Source: an uncultured Ruminiclostridium sp.
GTDB lineage: Bacteria; Bacillota; Clostridia; Oscillospirales; Ruminococcaceae
Reading direction: 5' to 3'
Assembly: GCA_944386545.1 (NCBI GenBank)
Contig: CALXBK010000013.1
Coordinates: forward strand, 1-45,263
DNA length: 45,263 nt
The position numbers and the translations under genes are program-made. The first letter of the stretch is position 1. Every line of letters starts with the position of its first letter. Below, piece after piece: positions 6,188-15,674 of this stretch. Below the pieces are notes generated by a model. That model searched no databases. It saw only the letters and a program-made list of their open reading frames with translations, and was not told where the DNA came from.

Positions 6188-8710
6188 TTACGCTGTAACT
6201 ATCTTGCTTGCGTCCTGCAAACCAAGGTATTCGACAGCCCATTCACGCATTTTGTACTTTAAAATTTTACCTGCGGCGTTCATCGGGAAGCTGTCAACAA
6301 AGGCGATGTATCTCGGCACCTTATGCTTTGCCATGTGGTCGAGAACAAACTTTTTCATTTCCTCCTCAGAGGACTCCATACCGGGCTTTAGGACGATACA
6401 AGCCATGATTTCCTCGCCGTAATCCTTGTCGGGAACACCGATAACCTGCACGTCCTTAACCTTTTCATGGGTGTAAAGGAACTCCTCGATTTCCTTGGGG
6501 TAGATGTTCTCGCCGCCGCGGATAATCATATCCTTGATACGGCCGGTAATCTTAAAGTTGCCCTCGGGAGTGCGTCTTGCAAGGTCGCCGGAATGCAGCC
6601 AGCCCTTGCTGTCGATAGCCGCCGCAGTAGCCTCGGGCATCTTGTAGTAGCCCTTCATTATATTGTAGCCGCGGGCGCAGAATTCGCCGTCCATGTTGTC
6701 GCCGAGCTCCTCGCCTGTTTCGGGATCCACTATCTTGCACTCAACGCCGAAAATCGGACCGCCTACGGTATTTACACGGGTTTCAAGGCTGTCGGTGGTC
6801 TTGCTCATTGTGGTAGCAGGGCTTGCCTCGGTCTGACCGTAGGTAATGCAGATTTCCTTCATGTGCATCTTGTTTACGACGTCCTCCATTACCTTTACGG
6901 GACAGGGAGAACCTGCCATGATACCCGTCCTCATGTGTGAGAAGTCGGTAGTGGCAAAGTTTTCGTTTTCAAGCATTGCAATAAACATTGTAGGCACGCC
7001 GTGAAAGCAGGTTATCTTTTCCTTATTGATGCAGGCAAGTCCCTTTCTCGGTGAGAATGCGGGGATAGGCGACATCGTAACGCCGTGGGTTATACTTGCA
7101 GTCATGGCAAGCACCATTCCGAAGCAATGGAACATAGGCACCTGTATCATCATTCTGTCGTAGGTGGAGAGGTCCATACAGTCGCCGATTGCCTTGCCGT
7201 TGTTTACAACGTTGTAGTGAGTGAGCATAACGCCCTTGGGGAAGCCTGTCGTTCCCGAGGTGTACTGCATATTTACCACATCGTCCTTGTGTATCTTGGA
7301 GCGCATAAGCTCAATTTCCCCCATGGAAACATTATCGGCAAGAGCCGTAGCCTCGTCCCAGGTAAAGCAGCCGTCCTGCTTTGAATCGGTTGTGATGATA
7401 TTCTTCAGGAAAGGAAGTCTTTCGCTCTTTAATTCACCCGGCTTGCAAGTGGCAAGCTCAGGGCAGAGCTCCTTCATTATACCTACATAGTCCGAGTCCT
7501 TAAAGCCGTCAACCATGACAAGCGTACCTGTGTCGGACTGATGAAGCAGATATTCTGCCTCGTGGATTTTGTAAGCGGTATTTACAGTTACGAGCACCGC
7601 GCCGATGTATGTGCAAGCCCAGAAGGTTATGTACCATGCGGGAACATTTGTAGCCCAGATAGCAACATGGTCGCCCTTCTTCACGCCCATTGCAACAAGC
7701 GCACGGGCAAAGCGCAGAACATCGTCACGGAATTCAGGATAGGTTCTTGTATAGTCAAGCTCGGTATATCTGAATGCATACTGATTGGGAAATTCCTCGC
7801 AAATTCTGTCAAGTACATCGGGGAAGGTTTCGTTGATAATGGTTTCCTTAGGCCAGGGGTAATAGCCCGTACCTCTGTTATCTATCTGAAGCTGGCTCTT
7901 CTTTGCGTGAAGATACGGCTTCATGTAGCGGGCAAACTGCGGGAAAACAATGCCTGCCGCATACAAATCCTTAGACCATCTCTTTACCCACTCAAGGGAA
8001 ATATAGCCGTCATAGCCGATTTTCTGAAGTGCGGAGAACATCTCGTGAAGCGGCATATCGCCCTCGCCCATCAGCTTATAAACGAGCTTGCCGTCCTCTA
8101 TTGCGGAGTCCTTGACATGGATATATTTTATGTATGCGCCGAGATTCTGTACAGTGGTTTCGCCTGTTTCGCCCATATAGCGGTAGGGATGGTGCATATC
8201 CCAGAGCGCGCCGACAGCAGGGCTGTTTACATCGTCCAGCAGCTTTTTAAGACGTGCTGTATCTGCGTAAACGCCGTTTGTTTCAACAAGGAGCATTACT
8301 CCCTTTTCTTCGGCAACAGCGGCAACCTTCTTTAATGCGGAGCATATTGCGTCGTCATCAACCTCTCCCTGAGCTTCGGGAGCAAGGTCTGCAAGCACAC
8401 GGATATACGGAGTGCCGAGCTTCACCGCAAGGTTGATATGCGCGGTAATTTCCTCTGTGCTTTCCTCAAGCTTGTCCGCAAATTTAAGGCAGCAGCCTGT
8501 CGATAGACAAGGCACTTCAAGTCCGAGCTGTCTGAGCTTCGCCGCAGTTGCGTCAACCTTCTCCGCAGTAAACGGCTTTGCCCTTACAACGTTTGTTTCT
8601 TCTCCTATTCCTCTCACTTCAATGCCGTCGAAACCTAAGTCCTTCGCCATTGAATAAATATCAGACCATGAAAAATCAGGACACGCCAATGTTGAAAAGC
8701 TGATTTTCAT
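6188..8710 (-). CDS. Fusion of sugar-isomerase-type TIM barrel and AMP-forming acyl-CoA synthetase
   Basis: 840 residues in one frame. Residues 1-275 are an AP-endonuclease-2/sugar phosphate isomerase-type TIM barrel with likely metal/acid-base positions E143 (VETNG), D171 (WDMHH), H198 (IHVKD) and E240 (SLEW). Residues ~285-830 are a complete adenylate-forming ligase of the fatty-acyl-CoA synthetase type: YTSGTTG at 483-489, ITYGQTEAS at 622-630, SGDL at 707-710, GRIKDMIIRGGENIYPKE at 723-740, and the catalytic C-terminal Lys (NAAGK) at 815. Both halves look catalytically intact. A strong AAGGAGGT site 8 bases before the ATG fixes the start. The gene stands alone with its own promoter. The ligase should activate a carboxylate with ATP and CoA; what the barrel contributes is unknown. 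A sequencing-error join is unlikely because the linker reads smoothly. Confidence 0.88.
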   Translation of the reverse strand: MKISFSTLACPDFSWSDIYSMAKDLGFDGIEVRGIGEETNVVRAKPFTAEKVDATAAKLRQLGLEVPCLSTGCCLKFADKLEESTEEITAHINLAVKLGTPYIRVLADLAPEAQGEVDDDAICSALKKVAAVAEEKGVMLLVETNGVYADTARLKKLLDDVNSPAVGALWDMHHPYRYMGETGETTVQNLGAYIKYIHVKDSAIEDGKLVYKLMGEGDMPLHEMFSALQKIGYDGYISLEWVKRWSKDLYAAGIVFPQFARYMKPYLHAKKSQLQIDNRGTGYYPWPKETIINETFPDVLDRICEEFPNQYAFRYTELDYTRTYPEFRDDVLRFARALVAMGVKKGDHVAIWATNVPAWYITFWACTYIGAVLVTVNTAYKIHEAEYLLHQSDTGTLVMVDGFKDSDYVGIMKELCPELATCKPGELKSERLPFLKNIITTDSKQDGCFTWDEATALADNVSMGEIELMRSKIHKDDVVNMQYTSGTTGFPKGVMLTHYNVVNNGKAIGDCMDLSTYDRMMIQVPMFHCFGMVLAMTASITHGVTMSPIPAFSPRKGLACINKEKITCFHGVPTMFIAMLENENFATTDFSHMRTGIMAGSPCPVKVMEDVVNKMHMKEICITYGQTEASPATTMSKTTDSLETRVNTVGGPIFGVECKIVDPETGEELGDNMDGEFCARGYNIMKGYYKMPEATAAAIDSKGWLHSGDLARRTPEGNFKITGRIKDMIIRGGENIYPKEIEEFLYTHEKVKDVQVIGVPDKDYGEEIMACIVLKPGMESSEEEMKKFVLDHMAKHKVPRYIAFVDSFPMNAAGKILKYKMREWAVEYLGLQDASKIVTA

Positions 8711-8772
8711 TCTGACATACCTCCTTAATTTTGTCGAAAATTTGTCATTTTATGATAACACTTATAAATGTA

Positions 8773-8801
8773 ATTTTATCAAATAATCACCGTGAAGTCA
8801 A
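8773..8801 (-). promoter_or_regulatory. Promoter of the TIM-barrel/ligase fusion
   Basis: Minus-strand TTGACT (8801-8796), 17-base spacer, TAAAAT (8778-8773), about 60 bases upstream of the ATG. Confidence 0.72.
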
Positions 8802-8901
8802 TACCGAAATCGGCATAAAAGTGGATTTTTCGGTTGAAATTTATCTGAGATAAAGCAATTTGCACAATTACAGCACCACGATTTTTTGTTAAAAACCGCC
8901 T

Positions 8902-8931
8902 TTGAAAAACATCGGTATAATCTGATATAAT
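8902..8931 (+). promoter_or_regulatory. Promoter of the 79-residue protein gene
   Basis: TTGAAA at 8902-8907, 18-base spacer, TATAAT at 8926-8931. Confidence 0.6.
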
Positions 8932-9007
8932 TTAATTACAGCGTAAAATGTTGTAATAATATCGGTTATTATCGGCATTACGCAAAAAAAGAAAGGAAGA
9001 AAAGGAT

Positions 9008-9247
9008 ATGAAAAGAGTTAAGGCGGCTTGTATTTGCCAGACGCTTCACTTTATGCTTAAAGAGGATGTAAGACGGGATTATGCCGTTACACTTGTAAGG
9101 CAGGAGCTTGAGCAGTACAAAAAGGGACTGGAGCGCAACCGCACGGAATACAAGATAGTTGAAGAAACCGAGCAGAGCGACGGCTCAATTATCGTAAAGG
9201 TAATCAAGCAGTATAATTCAAGCCCTGTCGGGGATTATCTAAATTAA
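9008..9247 (+). CDS. Small conserved-looking protein of unknown function (79 aa)
   Basis: Starts MKRVKAACICQTLHFML, has a charged helical middle (VRQELEQYKKGLERNRTEY) and a short beta-like end (IIVKVIKQYNSS). A purine-rich ribosome-binding region (AAAGGAAG...AAGGAT) precedes the ATG, and a strong terminator follows. No signal peptide or membrane segment. I recall similar small proteins in gut Clostridia but no function; the N-terminal CxC could bind metal (speculative). Confidence 0.75.
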   Translation: MKRVKAACICQTLHFMLKEDVRRDYAVTLVRQELEQYKKGLERNRTEYKIVEETEQSDGSIIVKVIKQYNSSPVGDYLN

Positions 9248-9256
9248 AACAAAGGT

Positions 9257-9314
9257 CTGCACCTGCTTTGCTGTAAATTCGGTTTACAGCAGGCTGAATG
9301 CAGGCTTTTTTATT
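9257..9314 (+). terminator. Terminator of the 79-residue gene
   Basis: Inner stem GCTGTAAA-TTCGG-TTTACAGC with an outer CCTGC/GCAGG helix, then CTTTTTTATTTTT. Confidence 0.85.
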
Positions 9315-9344
9315 TTTCAAGGACTGTAAAAATAAGGGTATACA

Positions 9345-9439
9345 TTAATTTTGCAGGATTTTCTTGCAAAAATGAAGAAAATGACAGTTTTATGATTAAT
9401 TTTGCAGGAAAACTTGCAAAAATTAAGAAATGCCTGTCA
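9345..9439. repeat. Two tandem imperfect ~43-bp hairpin repeats
   Basis: Unit 1 (9345-9387) and unit 2 (9396-9439) each read TTAATTTTGCAGG-(4-5 bases)-CTTGCAAAAAT-(G/T)AAGAAA...(T)G(A)CAG/TGTCA. Each contains a TTTTGCAGG/CTTGCAAAA hairpin. They lie in an otherwise empty AT-rich spacer between two plus-strand genes. Function unknown; possible protein-binding sites. Confidence 0.6.
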
Positions 9440-9579
9440 TTTCGGCTTATATCAAACAAACGTGAGTCTATGCCGTATACTTAACGTTATGTATAGTATT
9501 TCCGACCGCCGTAATAGAAAAAATTTGAAATATAAATAATTTTTTATTGCAAATTTAATAAAAAAATATTAAAAAACTA

Positions 9580-9608
9580 TTGCAATGTAGAAATAACTGT
9601 GTTATAAT
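9580..9608 (+). promoter_or_regulatory. Promoter of gdhA
   Basis: TTGCAA at 9580-9585, 17-base spacer, perfect TATAAT at 9603-9608. Confidence 0.78.
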
Positions 9609-9614
9609 TCTTAT

Positions 9615-11111
<1,497 letters not shown>

Positions 11112-11246
11112 TTTCCCCTTTTACCGCAAGAAGGAATTGGTATGTTTAAAAGTATTCACCCTCACGGCAAAAAACCGTACCGATTTCAAACAATTTCATG
11201 ATAAAGAACAACAAGCCTGTAAAAAGGACAAGTAAACGATAAATTA

Positions 11247-11282
11247 CGCCGCAGTGCAGTTGCACTGCGGCGGTTATTTTTT
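11247..11282 (+). terminator. Terminator of gdhA
   Basis: 11-bp GC-rich stem (CGCCGCAGTGC / GCACTGCGGCG), AGTT loop, then GTTATTTTTT. Confidence 0.93.
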
Positions 11283-11296
11283 GAGGCAAACAAAAA

Positions 11297-11317
11297 CCGC
11301 ATGAAAAATTCATGCGG
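11297..11317 (-). terminator. Terminator of the EAL operon
   Basis: CCGCATGA / TCATGCGG stem with a 5-base loop, followed on the minus strand by TTTTTG, just after the stop at 11324. Confidence 0.8.
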
Positions 11318-11323
11318 CTAAAT

Positions 11324-11941
11324 TTATCTGTTCAGTAAGAAAAGCACCTTTTTGAGCTGTGCGACTACCGAGGAATAGTAAAGCGGGAACATTGCCTCGA
11401 TACAGCCCATGAAATAAAGATTGCGGTTGTTGATTTCTCCGAGCCTCGGCATATAGGTGTAGATATACCGTCTTACCCACTCGGAATTAAATGAAGGCAA
11501 AAGCTGTTTTTGCTTTTGCAGCTTCATATTCTCCTCGTAGGTTTCATATATCATACCGCCGAAATTATCAGCGCCGTTGTTTATCATTATATCATATACG
11601 GTTTTGAGCTGTTTGTCGGTAAGAGGAAAATCCTCTATCTGCCTTTTAAAAAAGGGAAGTCTTGCAGCAAAGCTGTATGCAATCATGTGCGGAAGCCGCT
11701 GAAATTCGGGAGATTCAAAAATACCGTCCGAGCTTTCGGAAGTAACAGCTATGCCGAGATTTTCAAGAGAGGAGCTTTTGGTCACATCTAAAAGCGCCAC
11801 TCTGAAAATATCCTTTATATTGATATTGTAAAAATCATCATAGGAAACGGTGTAGATATACTTCATCACAGTAGTCATGGACTGTGCTGTGTTAGTAAGG
11901 ATACCCGCCGGAATGGGCAAAGAATCATTCGATATACTCAT
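11324..11941 (-). CDS. Unknown protein co-translated with the EAL phosphodiesterase
   Basis: 205 residues starting MSISNDSLPIPAGIL. The start is set by AAGGAG upstream, and it overlaps the end of the EAL gene by 17 bases, so the two are probably co-expressed. The protein is helical with aromatic-rich patches (e.g. MKYIYTVSYDDFYNINIKDIF) and a C-terminal hydrophobic stretch around FMGCIEAMFPLYYSSVV; there is no signal peptide. No domain recognised. The tight overlap suggests a role linked to the c-di-GMP enzyme or its input signal (inference). Confidence 0.7.
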   Translation of the reverse strand: MSISNDSLPIPAGILTNTAQSMTTVMKYIYTVSYDDFYNINIKDIFRVALLDVTKSSSLENLGIAVTSESSDGIFESPEFQRLPHMIAYSFAARLPFFKRQIEDFPLTDKQLKTVYDIMINNGADNFGGMIYETYEENMKLQKQKQLLPSFNSEWVRRYIYTYMPRLGEINNRNLYFMGCIEAMFPLYYSSVVAQLKKVLFLLNR

Positions 11942-14252
11942 AGGAAACTGCTCCTTGGTCAAACTTGCCGGAAATATGTATATTATCATTATCACCGTTA
12001 AGAATTTGCTCAAAATCCGAACGGGGCATAGGTTTTGCAAAGTAATAGCCCTGCGCCATACCACAGCCCAGCTCCCTTAGAAGCGTAGCCTGTTCAACGG
12101 TTTCTATACCCTCGCATATTGTTTGCATACCGAGGCACGCCGCCATTTTGATAACATAACCGAGAATTTCATTTGCACGTCTGTTACCCTCTGCATCAGG
12201 CTCAACAAGGAAGGCTCTGTCAATTTTAAGCACATCAACGGGGAGGTCTTTAAGCATATTGAGCGACGAATAGCCGGAGCCGAAGTCGTCAATCGAAATA
12301 ACGAAGCCGCTGTTTTTAAGCTGTGCAAACACTCCGCGCAGTACGTCAAGCGATTCATATGCCGCACTCTCTGTAATTTCGATTTCAATTCTTGAGGTCG
12401 GAACGCCGTGAGATTTACATATCTCGGTCAGCTTTTCTACAAAGTGGGAATCCTTGAGATGAACTCTTGACATATTTACCGAAACAACAAAATCGGTATA
12501 TTTATCCTGCCAGCTCTTTATATCCTGGCAAACTCTGTCGAGGATATAATAGTCTAACTTTATGATAAATCTGTTCTTTTCAAACAGAGGTACAAACTTT
12601 CCGGGCGGGATTATTACTCCATCGCTCTTTATCCAGCGTACAAGCGCCTCTGCGCCGGAAAGAGTAACATCTCCGCTAAGCGATACCTTAGGCTGATAAT
12701 ATACATGAAATTCATGCATATCAAGAGCCGCCTGCATCTCGTTTTCTATTCGCTTTTCCTCACGCATATCAAGCAGCATATTCTCATTGTAGAAGGCAAT
12801 TGTGCTTGTACCGCCGTACTTGATGGTACGCTTTGCAATATCAGCAAGGTCGCCCATTTTGCGTATGCTCATGGAGGTATCGGTTATCTTGTAAATACCT
12901 ATCGAAAGAACAGGTACAAAGTCCGTTATTTCATACTCTATTGCACTGATAAGAGCTTTCAATCTCTCCACAATATCCTTATCGCTCTTGTACTGCATAA
13001 GCATATAGAAGTTATCGGAGTTAATTCTTGAGAAGGTTTCGTCATCGGAAATATTGCGGTTTACGGTGTCGGAAATCATTCTTAAAATTCTGTTACCCTC
13101 GTCATGTCCGAACATATCGTTTATCGCCTTGAACTTGTCTATATCAAAGCTTACAAAGGCATACTTTCTGTATTCCGATTTAAGCAGATTTGTAGCGTCA
13201 AGCACAAATTTATCCCACGTGGAATAGCCCGTAAGGCTGTCCACATAAGCAATACGGCTTATCTCATTGTTTGCAAGCCTTAGACCTCTGAGAGAAAATC
13301 GCATACCGAGGAAATATGCCGTAAAGGTAAACAAAAGTATGAATAAGAAGAACGCATACATAAGAGTATTCTGCTTAACATACTCAACGTGGCGTTCATA
13401 CACAACATCTTCGGGGAAAATCAGCAGATAGTGCAAATTCGGAATAGCCGGACAGTCAATATAACAGCCGATATATGCTTCTCCGTTGCATTGGCTTTTT
13501 ATAATTCCCTTTCCGCTCACCCTTGCAAGCGAATCAAGTACAGAGTTTTTATCTTCTTCACTAAGACCGCTCAGAAAAGCAGAATTGTACAGTGAATCCT
13601 CAAGAGGCTTAAATTCGCCGAAGTTATTAGGTCCGGAAAGCAGCACATTACCTTGAGAATCAACAATGTAGCCATTGCCGTCATTATTGCGGCGACCAAA
13701 GGATACACTCAAATCCTCGCCGTAGGTTGCCGCGTCAAAAACCGCCGCCGCAACACCTATAACTCTGTGATAATCTCCGTAAATCGGCACAGCGATGATA
13801 TTAACCATTTTCCTGTCAGGCTCACTGAAGATAGAGGAAGAAAGATTTGAAATGCCCTGCATGGCAGTTTGGAAATATTTGCGCTTGGCAACATTCTTTT
13901 TATCAACGTTTGTTGCAATAACATCGCCGTTTTCTTTAATCAATATAAAATTTTCAACATTATCGTGCTGTAAATTCATCTGGTTGAGCTTGATTTTTAC
14001 CTGCGTCTCGGTAAGAGTTTTGTAATCCGAGATAAACGAGGCAAAATCTTCAACAGCAGAAACATCCTTTTCAAGCATCATGCTGACATTATCGCATTTA
14101 AAATCAACAGAACCGTAAATGTAATTTTCAACGGCGGTGGCATGGCTGTCTCTCATAGACTTCAGAATAAAAATTGATATAGTGACAAAAACAATTACAA
14201 CAATGACAATAAACGCAGTCACATATGCCATTTTAATTCTTTTTGTTTTCAT
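11925..14252 (-). CDS. Membrane sensor with degenerate GGDEF and intact EAL (c-di-GMP phosphodiesterase)
   Basis: 775 residues from the ATG at 14252 (GGGAG 11 bases upstream); an in-frame ATG at 14342 would add 30 unlikely residues. TM helix ~9-32, an extracytoplasmic Cache-like sensor ~35-285 (DVIATNVDKK, YIVDSQGNVL), TM helix ~297-318, GGDEF domain ~335-485, EAL domain ~505-755. The GGDEF signature is replaced by NSDNF (411-415), so cyclase activity is probably lost, although FDIDKFKAIND is kept. The EAL domain keeps AEALVRW, the ITES motif, DDFGSGYSS, KIDR, EGIET and QGYYFAKP, so it should hydrolyse c-di-GMP. The dead GGDEF may bind GTP and regulate the EAL (known for such hybrids; inference here). 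Confidence 0.9.
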   Translation of the reverse strand: MKTKRIKMAYVTAFIVIVVIVFVTISIFILKSMRDSHATAVENYIYGSVDFKCDNVSMMLEKDVSAVEDFASFISDYKTLTETQVKIKLNQMNLQHDNVENFILIKENGDVIATNVDKKNVAKRKYFQTAMQGISNLSSSIFSEPDRKMVNIIAVPIYGDYHRVIGVAAAVFDAATYGEDLSVSFGRRNNDGNGYIVDSQGNVLLSGPNNFGEFKPLEDSLYNSAFLSGLSEEDKNSVLDSLARVSGKGIIKSQCNGEAYIGCYIDCPAIPNLHYLLIFPEDVVYERHVEYVKQNTLMYAFFLFILLFTFTAYFLGMRFSLRGLRLANNEISRIAYVDSLTGYSTWDKFVLDATNLLKSEYRKYAFVSFDIDKFKAINDMFGHDEGNRILRMISDTVNRNISDDETFSRINSDNFYMLMQYKSDKDIVERLKALISAIEYEITDFVPVLSIGIYKITDTSMSIRKMGDLADIAKRTIKYGGTSTIAFYNENMLLDMREEKRIENEMQAALDMHEFHVYYQPKVSLSGDVTLSGAEALVRWIKSDGVIIPPGKFVPLFEKNRFIIKLDYYILDRVCQDIKSWQDKYTDFVVSVNMSRVHLKDSHFVEKLTEICKSHGVPTSRIEIEITESAAYESLDVLRGVFAQLKNSGFVISIDDFGSGYSSLNMLKDLPVDVLKIDRAFLVEPDAEGNRRANEILGYVIKMAACLGMQTICEGIETVEQATLLRELGCGMAQGYYFAKPMPRSDFEQILNGDNDNIHISGKFDQGAVSYEYIE

Positions 14253-14419
14253 GCCATCGTCAACTCCCAACCGATAATTGTACATGAAATATTGTACCAC
14301 AAAATGATAAATTTTGCAACAGTTATACTTAAATATATCCAAATTGTACTATAAAACCATGTAAATTTAGTGTAATTGCCGATATAATTTACTTAATTAG
14401 ATACCAAATAAATAAAAAA

Positions 14420-14564
14420 TTTCAATAAGGGGCTTGCCCCGTCATTCAACGTGGCAAGCCGCAGCGAAGCTGCGATTCAGTTTCAGTTGGGGTTCAATCC
14501 CCAACTGAAACTGAATATGGAACCCGCTGCCTTAGAGGCGGGGGACATCTTGCCTAAATTATAA
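14420..14564. repeat. 145-bp multi-hairpin element, copy 2
   Basis: Matches 2433-2577 over its full length. Differences are concentrated in the third hairpin: its loop is TTCAAT here and ATTGAA in copy 1, exact reverse complements, and the stem is extended to 16 bp by TC/GA. One C-to-T change in the terminal hairpin is pairing-neutral (G·U). It sits between the EAL gene's upstream region and the tRNA cluster; no gene appears disrupted. The rest of 14343-14680 shows no ORF I would support. Confidence 0.8.
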
Positions 14565-14680
14565 ATATCCGAGCACTTTGCGGGATAAAGCTAAAATTTT
14601 AAAATTATTCAAGAATTTCGGACAGAAAAAAGAGTGAAAAACATAAAATATAGGGCAATATGAGAAAAGTAAAAAGAACA

Positions 14681-14720
14681 AAAATAAACGGCAATTTCTT
14701 ACAAAATTGCCGTTTATTTT
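14681..14720 (-). terminator. Terminator of the tRNA cluster
   Basis: 17-bp stem AAAATAAACGGCAATTT / AAATTGCCGTTTATTTT with a 6-base loop; AT-rich on both sides, so it could act in either direction. Confidence 0.85.
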
Positions 14721-14794
14721 TGGAGGCGCCACCCAGATTTGAACTGGGGATCAGGGTGTTGCAGACCCATGCCTTACCACTTGGCTATAGCGCC
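14721..14794 (-). tRNA. tRNA-Cys (GCA)
   Basis: Cloverleaf of 74 nt with encoded CCA; acceptor GGCGCTA/TGGCGCC, anticodon loop CTGCAAC, T-loop TTCAAAT. The outer anticodon-stem pair is a T-T mismatch. Confidence 0.95.
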
Positions 14795-14798
14795 GTAT

Positions 14799-14874
14799 TG
14801 GAGCGGATTACGAGGCTCGAACTCGCTACCTCCACCTTGGCAAGGTGGCGCTCTACCGGATGAGCTAAATCCGC
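14799..14874 (-). tRNA. tRNA-Gly (GCC)
   Basis: 76 nt with encoded CCA; acceptor GCGGATT/AATCCGC, anticodon loop TTGCCAA on a CCACC/GGTGG stem. Confidence 0.96.
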
Positions 14875-14878
14875 ATTT

Positions 14879-14901
14879 AAAAGAAACGCAAGCGTTTCTT
14901 T

Positions 14902-14902
<1 letters not shown>
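14879..14902. repeat. Spacer hairpin between tRNA-Gly and tRNA-Phe
   Basis: AAAAGAAACG-CAAG-CGTTTCTTTT. It may be a processing signal or a weak terminator within the polycistronic tRNA transcript. Confidence 0.45.
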
Positions 14903-14977
<75 letters not shown>

Positions 14978-14999
14978 GTATAAAGGACGCATAAATTAA

Positions 15000-15076
15000 T
15001 GGCGACCCGGATGGGACTCGAACCCACGACCTCCGCCGTGACAGGGCGGCGTTCTAACCAACTGAACTACCGGGCC
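15000..15076 (-). tRNA. tRNA-Asp (GTC)
   Basis: 77 nt with encoded CCA; acceptor GGCCCGG/CCGGGTC, anticodon loop CTGTCAC. Confidence 0.95.
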
Positions 15077-15104
15077 GCAGGTTTCAAGACTTTCGTCTTG
15101 AATT

Positions 15105-15180
15105 TGGTGGAAGTTATAGGGCTCGAACCTATGACCCTCTGCTTGTAAGGCAGATGCTCTCCCAGCTGAGCTAAACTTCC
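15105..15180 (-). tRNA. tRNA-Val (TAC)
   Basis: 76 nt with encoded CCA; acceptor GGAAGTT/AACTTCC, anticodon loop CTTACAA. First gene of the cluster after its promoter. Confidence 0.96.
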
Positions 15181-15236
15181 GTTTATGCGCCTTCATTTCG
15201 CTTTGCGAACTGTCCTTCGCTTCAAGCGACTTTTAT

Positions 15237-15265
15237 ATTATACACGATTGAAATATAAATGTCAA
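15237..15265 (-). promoter_or_regulatory. Promoter of the five-tRNA cluster
   Basis: Consensus TTGACA (15265-15260), 17-base spacer, consensus TATAAT (15242-15237), as expected for a stable-RNA operon. Confidence 0.9.
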
Positions 15266-15317
15266 CACTTTTTTTAGATTTTTTTCAAATTATCCGCTAA
15301 AAACAATCGGTTGTTTA

Positions 15318-15659
15318 TTATTCCCAATCCTTCCAGATTTCAGGGCAATAACCCACTGTCGCCTGCTTTCCGTTGCGTACAATGGGAGTTTTGAACATAG
15401 CGGGGGTATCAAGCAGCTTTTCTGTTTTATCCTCCTCGTAGGCAAGGTAAGCTATCGTACTGTCAGCGTAAGCTTTAGAGGAGGTATCAACAAGCTTTTC
15501 CCAGCCTCCGACAGCCGAGGAAACGCTTTTAAATTCGCCCCTTGACATACCCTTTGACAATATATCTATGAGCTGATATTTTATTCTTCTTTCCTTAAAA
15601 TATCTTTCCGCTTTTTTGGTATCAAAGCACTTTGACTTGCCGAAAATCTGTATATTCAT
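15318..15659 (-). CDS. ArsC/Spx-family thioredoxin-fold protein
   Basis: 113 residues with the ArsC/YffB/Spx fold pattern: IFGKSKCFDTKKAERYFKER with Cys11 as the single N-terminal redox Cys, a central IDIL strand, TPAMFKTPIVRNGK containing the cis-Pro, and a closing GYCPEIW. There is no CxxC, so it is not a classical Spx. Family members range from arsenate reductases to proteins of unknown thiol chemistry; no ars genes are nearby. Last gene of the yqeG-aroQ-pepP-plsY-like operon, 15 bases after the preceding gene. Confidence 0.8.
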   Translation of the reverse strand: MNIQIFGKSKCFDTKKAERYFKERRIKYQLIDILSKGMSRGEFKSVSSAVGGWEKLVDTSSKAYADSTIAYLAYEEDKTEKLLDTPAMFKTPIVRNGKQATVGYCPEIWKDWE

Positions 15660-15674
15660 AAAAAATCCGTATCC

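Noticed and set aside
7541..8335. 264-residue plus-strand ORF opposite the TIM-barrel/ligase fusion
   Set aside because: It lies wholly antisense to a gene with intact catalytic motifs, and shows no signal, domain or ribosome-binding site.
11141..11200. 18-residue ORF after gdhA (MFKSIHPHGKK...)
   Set aside because: It has an AAGGAA upstream but is too short, with no conservation evidence.
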